Positions 60,098 to 64,000 of a stretch of DNA of 64,000 bases are shown here, one piece after another (position 1 is the first letter of the stretch; each line of letters opens with the position of its first letter). Both the position numbers and the translations under genes were made by a program. The DNA lies in assembly GCA_963713805.1 (NCBI GenBank), contig CAVQNF010000002.1:124001-188000 (forward strand). The letters run 5' to 3'. A model generated the notes under the pieces. The model was not told the DNA's origin, did not search any database, and saw nothing but the letters and a program-made list of their open reading frames with translations. Source of the stretch: GAS188 sp963713805 (GTDB taxonomy: Bacteria; Pseudomonadota; Alphaproteobacteria; Rhizobiales; Beijerinckiaceae).

Positions 60098-60904
60098 CTA
60101 GCGCATTTTCCAGCGACGTTCGAGGATGAGCATTCCGTTCCAGGCAAGGCAAGTGGCCAAGGCGAGGGTGAGCGCGGCGGGCGAGCCCAGCGGAACGACG
60201 CTCAAGTGCAGCACGAGGAGCGAGAGCGCGAAACCGACCATGCCGGGCAATGAATGGGCGAACACCACGGAGGTCGCTGCCCCGCCGATCCGCGGGATGC
60301 AGGATCACGGCGAGGCTCGTGAGCACGACCGGCATGAGCGCCGCGATGCCGGCGGCGCGCGGCCCGAGCAAGCGTCCGACGATCAGCACGGTGACGACGA
60401 TGCCCATCACCGCGAGCGCGCGCGCGGGCACGTCCCACCAGCGCGGCGCCGGCTTGCGCGGCGCCACCGGCCGGTTCGTGCCGTGCCGCAGCGCGATGAA
60501 GCCGATCGTGAAGGCGGCGGCATTCAGCGCGAGGACACCGGCGAGCGGTGGGCTCAACCCGATGATGGCGGTCGCGCATGCGATCCACAGCGCAAAGCAG
60601 ATGCGCGAGGCTCGCCAGCGGGCCATGATGCGGAGCGAGCCTGCGCGTAAAGCGTGAGGAACAGAATCGTCCCGGCATTGACGGAGAGGCTCGCGAGACT
60701 GCTTTGCGCGATGAAGCCCGGCCCATGCTCCAGCGCGAGCACGACATAGGCGGGACCCGCCGAGATCGGCAATGTGGCGATCATCGCTCCGAGAAAGGGA
60801 CCGGAGCGTTCCACCAGGAATGAAGCCGTGACGACGATGCCTGCGCTCGCCGCCATCTTGGCCGCGAGCGTAAGCCAGAACCAGTCGAGCAAGGAGCACT
60901 CCAA
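60098..60904 (-). CDS. Hypothetical inner-membrane protein with about eight membrane segments (frame-broken)
   Basis: About 268 residues, almost all hydrophobic segments: LAAKMAASAGIVVTASFLV, FLGAMIATLPISAGPAYVVL, LSVNAGTILFLTLYA, ICFALWIACATAIIGLSPPL, ALAVMGIVVTVLIVGRLLG and AGIAALMPVVLTSLAVIL. It ends ILERRWKMR at 60098. Breaks lie near 60640 and 60290. The start is uncertain; TTG 60904 fits the frame, and no ATG does. The two halves look like a duplicated unit, each with a GAMIATLP- or AALMPVVL-type turn. I do not recognise a family. Confidence 0.65.
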
Positions 60905-61291
60905 ATCATGACCGCCGCCCCTCTTACCGATTTGCACGGCGGCGCGCAGCAGGCTTGCACGATCCCAAAGTGGTCCAGCCCCGACAAATGGTTCCCCTTT
61001 GTCGGAAAAGGCCTGACCACAACATGAGTGAGTTGTGGATAGATTTTGCCGTCGGATGGTGCCTCCGTCGGGTTCGATCCACTGGCCTGGTGAGGCGAAC
61101 GCTCCATCGGCGGCGCACGGCTCCAACCTCTAAGTCTCATGATTCGCTTCGAGCTCGAGGCGCAGGGCGGGATGGTCATGGCCTGCTGCAACGGCTAACG
61201 TCCAAGATGGATCGCGATCCTCACTTCAAGTTCGGGGGGCCATCAGATTTCCGATCTTTCGCCGCGACGTGATGCCGAGCCGAAAATAGCC
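60905..61291. other. Intergenic region between divergent genes with an 8-bp-stem hairpin
   Basis: No gene is seen. CCGACAAA (60981) and TTTGTCGG (60998) can pair around a 9-base loop, followed by AAAAGG rather than a T run. GGTTCGATCC at 61070 looks like a tRNA T-loop, but no matching stems exist around it. The promoters of the membrane-protein gene and the cyclase gene should lie here. Confidence 0.4.
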
Positions 61292-63514
61292 ATGCGCCTG
61301 CGCGCGCTGACGCGATCGGCTTCAAGGCTCGGCCTTGGGCGGGCCGTCGCCTTCGCCCTGATGATCGCGCTCGCCGCGTTGAGGGTGGTCGATCCGGCGC
61401 CGCTCGAGGAACTGCGGTTACGGACTTTCGATTTCTTCCAGCTTGCCGAACCCCGCGAAGCGTCCCTTCACCCCGCGGTCATCGTCGACATCGACGAAGA
61501 AAGCCTGAAGGTCTTGGGCCAATGGCCGTGGCCCCGCACCGTGATTGCCGATCTCGTGGACCGGCTCACCGGGCTCGGGGCGGCCGCCATCGGCTTCGAC
61601 GTCATCTTCGCCGAGCCCGATCGATATTCACCGGGCTCCATCATCGATCTCGTCCCCGATCTCGACGAGCAGAGCCGCGAACGCATCCGCGGCTTGCCGA
61701 GCAATGATCGGATCCTGGCGGATGCCTTTCGCCGCTCGAAGGTGGTGCTCGGCGAATCCGCCGTGGCCGGGCCCGGCACAGGCGGCGGCCCGGCAAGGCG
61801 CCAGATCGGCATCGCCAGCATGGGCGCCGATCCCGCCCCCTTCCTCATCGCCTATCCGGGAATCCTGCGGAACATTCCGATCCTCGAGGACGCGGCCGCG
61901 GCAACCGGAATGCTCACCATTCATCCCGAGCGCGACGGCATCGTGCGGCGGGTGCCGCTCGCCATGCGGGCACAAGGGCTGATCCTTTCCTCGCTCAGCC
62001 TCGCCATGTTGCGCGCCGTGAGCGCGGCCGGCCAGGTGATCGTGCGCGGCGCCCCGTCAGGAATCCAGAGCATCGGGATTCGCGAATTGGAATTGCCGAC
62101 CGACCGCAACGGGCAGATTTGGGTTCATTTCGGCAGGCATGATGGCGCCCGTTACGTCTCGGCGGCGGATGTGCTCGCAGGAAGGGTTCCGCGCGAGAAG
62201 ATCGAGCAAAAGCTCGTGCTCATCGGCACCTCGGCGACCGGCCTCCTCGATCGCCAGACGACGCCGGTCGACCCCTCGATGCCGGGGGTCGAGGTGCACG
62301 CCCAGATCCTCGAGAACGCCCTTTCCGGCACCTGGATCTCCTATCCCGACTACGCGACGGCGGCGGAGCTCGCGGCGGCCCTGTTGGCCTCGCTCGCGAT
62401 CATCCTCGTCGCGCCCGCGCTCGGCGCCGCGCCGGTTGCTTTTCTCGGCATCTTCATCGCCGCATCACTCGGCGGAGCCTCCTGGTATTTCTATACGCGG
62501 CAAGGGCTGCTTTTCGACTTCACCTACCCGCTCTCCTCGGCTCTCGCGGTCTATCTCGTGCTCGTGTTCACGAACTATCTGCGCGAACAGGCGCAGCGGG
62601 CTCAGGTCCGCTCCGCTTTCGGCCAGTACCTCGCGCCCGATCTCGTGGAGCAGCTGGTACACACGCCCGAAAGACTCGTGCTCGGCGGCGAAGAGCGTGA
62701 AATGACCTTCATGTTCTCCGATGTGCGCGGCTTCACGTCGATTTCCGAGGCTTACAAGCATGATCCGCAGGGGCTCACCTCGCTGATCAATCGCCTGCTG
62801 ACGCCGCTCACGGACGCCATCATCTCTCACAAGGGCACGATCGATAAATATATGGGCGATGCCGTGATGGCGTTCTGGAACGCGCCGCTCGCCGACACTC
62901 ATCACGCGAGGAACGCCTGTTTCGCCGCGCTCGAGATGAAAAAGCGGATCGCCGTGTTGAACAGCGAGCGCGAGCAGGAGGCGCGAGCCCGCGGCGAGAC
63001 ATTCCTCCCGCTGAAAATCGGCATCGGCATCAACACGGGCAATTGCGTCGTGGGGAACATGGGATCGGATCTGCGCTTCAACTACACCGTCCTCGGCGAC
63101 GCGGTGAACCTCACCTCGCGCATCGAAGGCCAGACGAAAGCCTATGGCGTCACCATCATGGCGGGCGCGCAGACCCTGGCATCGGCAGGCGACGATTTCG
63201 CGGCAATCGAGCTCGACGTGATCCGCGTGAAGGGAAAGACGGAACCTGAAGTCGTGCACGGCCTCTTCGGCGCGTCCGATGTCGCGACGAGCGAGAGCTT
63301 TCGTGATCTTTGCCGGCTCACACGGCAAATGCTCACCTGCTACCGCAGGCAGGACTGGAAAAAGGCGCTCGAAGCGCTCGATGCGTGCCGCACTTTCGAG
63401 ACCGAATTCGAGTTGACGGCCTTCTTCGATCTCTACGCTTTCCGAATTCGCACCTTCCGCGAGGTTCCTCCGCCGAGCGATTGGGACGGTGTTTACACGG
63501 CCGAGGCGAAGTAG
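61292..63514 (+). CDS. CHASE2 domain adenylate/guanylate cyclase
   Basis: A 740-residue class III nucleotide cyclase. It has an N-terminal membrane segment (residues 17-33), a periplasmic CHASE2 sensor (about 45-355, with VIVDIDEESLKVLGQWPWPR and AAIGFDVIFAEPDRYSP), then three membrane segments (about 360-440). The C-terminal catalytic domain holds metal-binding Asp477 (TFMFSDVRGFTSIS) and Asp523 (DKYMGDAVMAFWN), and TVLGDAVNLTSRIEGQ. Lys in DKYMGD and Asp in VLGDAVN suggest ATP as substrate. It is intact. It makes a cyclic nucleotide in the cytoplasm in response to an unknown external signal. Confidence 0.92.
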   Translation: MRLRALTRSASRLGLGRAVAFALMIALAALRVVDPAPLEELRLRTFDFFQLAEPREASLHPAVIVDIDEESLKVLGQWPWPRTVIADLVDRLTGLGAAAIGFDVIFAEPDRYSPGSIIDLVPDLDEQSRERIRGLPSNDRILADAFRRSKVVLGESAVAGPGTGGGPARRQIGIASMGADPAPFLIAYPGILRNIPILEDAAAATGMLTIHPERDGIVRRVPLAMRAQGLILSSLSLAMLRAVSAAGQVIVRGAPSGIQSIGIRELELPTDRNGQIWVHFGRHDGARYVSAADVLAGRVPREKIEQKLVLIGTSATGLLDRQTTPVDPSMPGVEVHAQILENALSGTWISYPDYATAAELAAALLASLAIILVAPALGAAPVAFLGIFIAASLGGASWYFYTRQGLLFDFTYPLSSALAVYLVLVFTNYLREQAQRAQVRSAFGQYLAPDLVEQLVHTPERLVLGGEEREMTFMFSDVRGFTSISEAYKHDPQGLTSLINRLLTPLTDAIISHKGTIDKYMGDAVMAFWNAPLADTHHARNACFAALEMKKRIAVLNSEREQEARARGETFLPLKIGIGINTGNCVVGNMGSDLRFNYTVLGDAVNLTSRIEGQTKAYGVTIMAGAQTLASAGDDFAAIELDVIRVKGKTEPEVVHGLFGASDVATSESFRDLCRLTRQMLTCYRRQDWKKALEALDACRTFETEFELTAFFDLYAFRIRTFREVPPPSDWDGVYTAEAK

Positions 63515-63848
63515 GGCGGGGCTAGATCGTATGAGAGGCCCCTAGTGGATAAAATCTGACGCTTCCTGCCCTTGGCTTTGGTCCGCTTCGGTGGAGAGCT
63601 GCCGGTCAGCTTCCCCTGCGCCGGCGAGAGAAGCGCACGTTCTGCCGATGGCTTGCATTGGCTGAGAGCAGACCGGCAGTCCATGGGCGGCGAACGGGAC
63701 GAAACAGACATTCAGGGCGGCGGCGCAGCGGACGATCGACCCTTTTCGGCCGGCGTATAGTCTTCGCGTCGGGAATGGCCCTCCTGCCCGTCTGGAAGCG
63801 CATGGTACAAGGGCTCGACATCGACGCCGATGGTCAAGGAGATTTGAT
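63515..63848. other. Intergenic region with no recognised gene
   Basis: Short open frames on both strands give Arg/Ser-rich products with no family resemblance. GCCGGTC and GACCGGC at about 63600 and 63671 are inverted but far apart. AAGGAG at 63836-63841 is the ribosome binding site for the next gene. Confidence 0.4.
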
Positions 63849-64000
63849 ATGGAAGACCGAGAGATTCGAGCGGCTCTAGATCGCCACTGGGCCGCCTCCG
63901 ATGCGAACGACTTCGAGGGGGAGCACCAGATTTACCGAGAGGACGCGGTGCTCGAATATCCGCAATCGGGCGAGCGCATCCGCGGGCGGCGGAAGATTCA
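63849..64000 (+). CDS. SnoaL-like/NTF2-fold protein, N-terminal part (cut by window edge)
   Basis: The first 50 codons start MEDREIRAALDRHWAASDAN at 63849, behind AAGGAG. DFEGEHQIYREDAVLEYPQS is typical of nuclear transport factor 2-like (SnoaL) proteins, small cone-fold proteins with varied catalytic or binding roles. The rest lies beyond the window, so the function cannot be judged. Confidence 0.7.
   Translation, partial: MEDREIRAALDRHWAASDANDFEGEHQIYREDAVLEYPQSGERIRGRRKI

Noticed and set aside
61062..61085. GGTTCGATCC resembling a tRNA T-loop
   Set aside because: No flanking stems, anticodon arm or acceptor pairing can be drawn around it.
63515..63848. Remnant of a transposase downstream of the cyclase
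   Set aside because: No DDE or HTH motif and no inverted terminal repeats could be found.

Overview
The window is a 64 kb piece of a GC-rich alphaproteobacterial chromosome. CtrA and its inhibitor SciP, GANTC sites next to ctrA, an Atm1-type ABC exporter, an ATP12-family F1 assembly chaperone, a short-type ProRS and a tat-scp-nagZ-SPOR-argS block all fit the order Hyphomicrobiales (Rhizobiales). The family cannot be fixed by reading alone. No rRNA, tRNA, CRISPR array, prophage or intact insertion sequence was seen.

Layout. 0-9 kb: 5' part of an Atm1 exporter, a LOG-family enzyme, and a minus-strand set that looks like nicotinate catabolism (ferredoxin-NADP reductase, FAD subunit, fused Fe-S/molybdopterin hydroxylase, 6-hydroxynicotinate reductase). 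A DUF433/DUF5615 toxin-antitoxin-like pair follows. 9-16 kb: a TRAP transporter with a MarR regulator, a VOC protein, 4-hydroxybenzoate hydroxylase and a tartrate dehydrogenase-like gene. 16-26 kb: a decayed autotransporter, a biotin-dependent acyl-CoA carboxylase alpha subunit, lolD/lolC, proS, a branched-chain-type binding protein and a PadR regulator. 26-34 kb: a two-domain ABC permease with an AAA-associated ATPase, an orphan antitoxin-like HTH protein, a diheme cytochrome c, a DUF1028 protein, a cyclopropane fatty acid synthase and a DUF1194 protein. 34-45 kb: cell-cycle and accessory genes (ctrA, fliJ, an MFS porter, a UPF0104 protein, paiB-like, sciP, an amidase, mnmA, a methyltransferase, a phosphodiester glycosidase). 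45-60 kb: one long minus-strand housekeeping block (nlpD-like, pcm, surE, serS, tatC, tatB, tatA, scpB, scpA, nagZ, SPOR protein, argS, ATP12 family, RluA-family synthase). 61-64 kb: a CHASE2 nucleotide cyclase and the start of a SnoaL-like gene.

How genes work together. NADPH, reductase and ferredoxin could feed 6-hydroxynicotinate reductase, which would act on the product of the adjacent Mo hydroxylase. The TRAP operon carries its own MarR regulator. CtrA and SciP lie 5 kb apart and would act on the same regulon. LolC/LolD release lipoproteins, Tat exports folded proteins, and ScpA/ScpB complete the SMC condensin.

Data quality. Many genes are broken by single-base frame changes, including essential ones (argS, serS, proS, scpA, tatC). 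Most breaks I could resolve are repaired by deleting one base. They are dense at about 15.4-22.3, 26.5-34.1 and 45.2-60.8 kb and almost absent elsewhere. I read this as consensus sequence error, so these genes are annotated as single genes over their full span. The autotransporter looks truly degenerate. Intergenic DNA is rich in repeats: heptamer arrays with inverted arms, a 13-bp tandem array, and two families of palindromic repeats.
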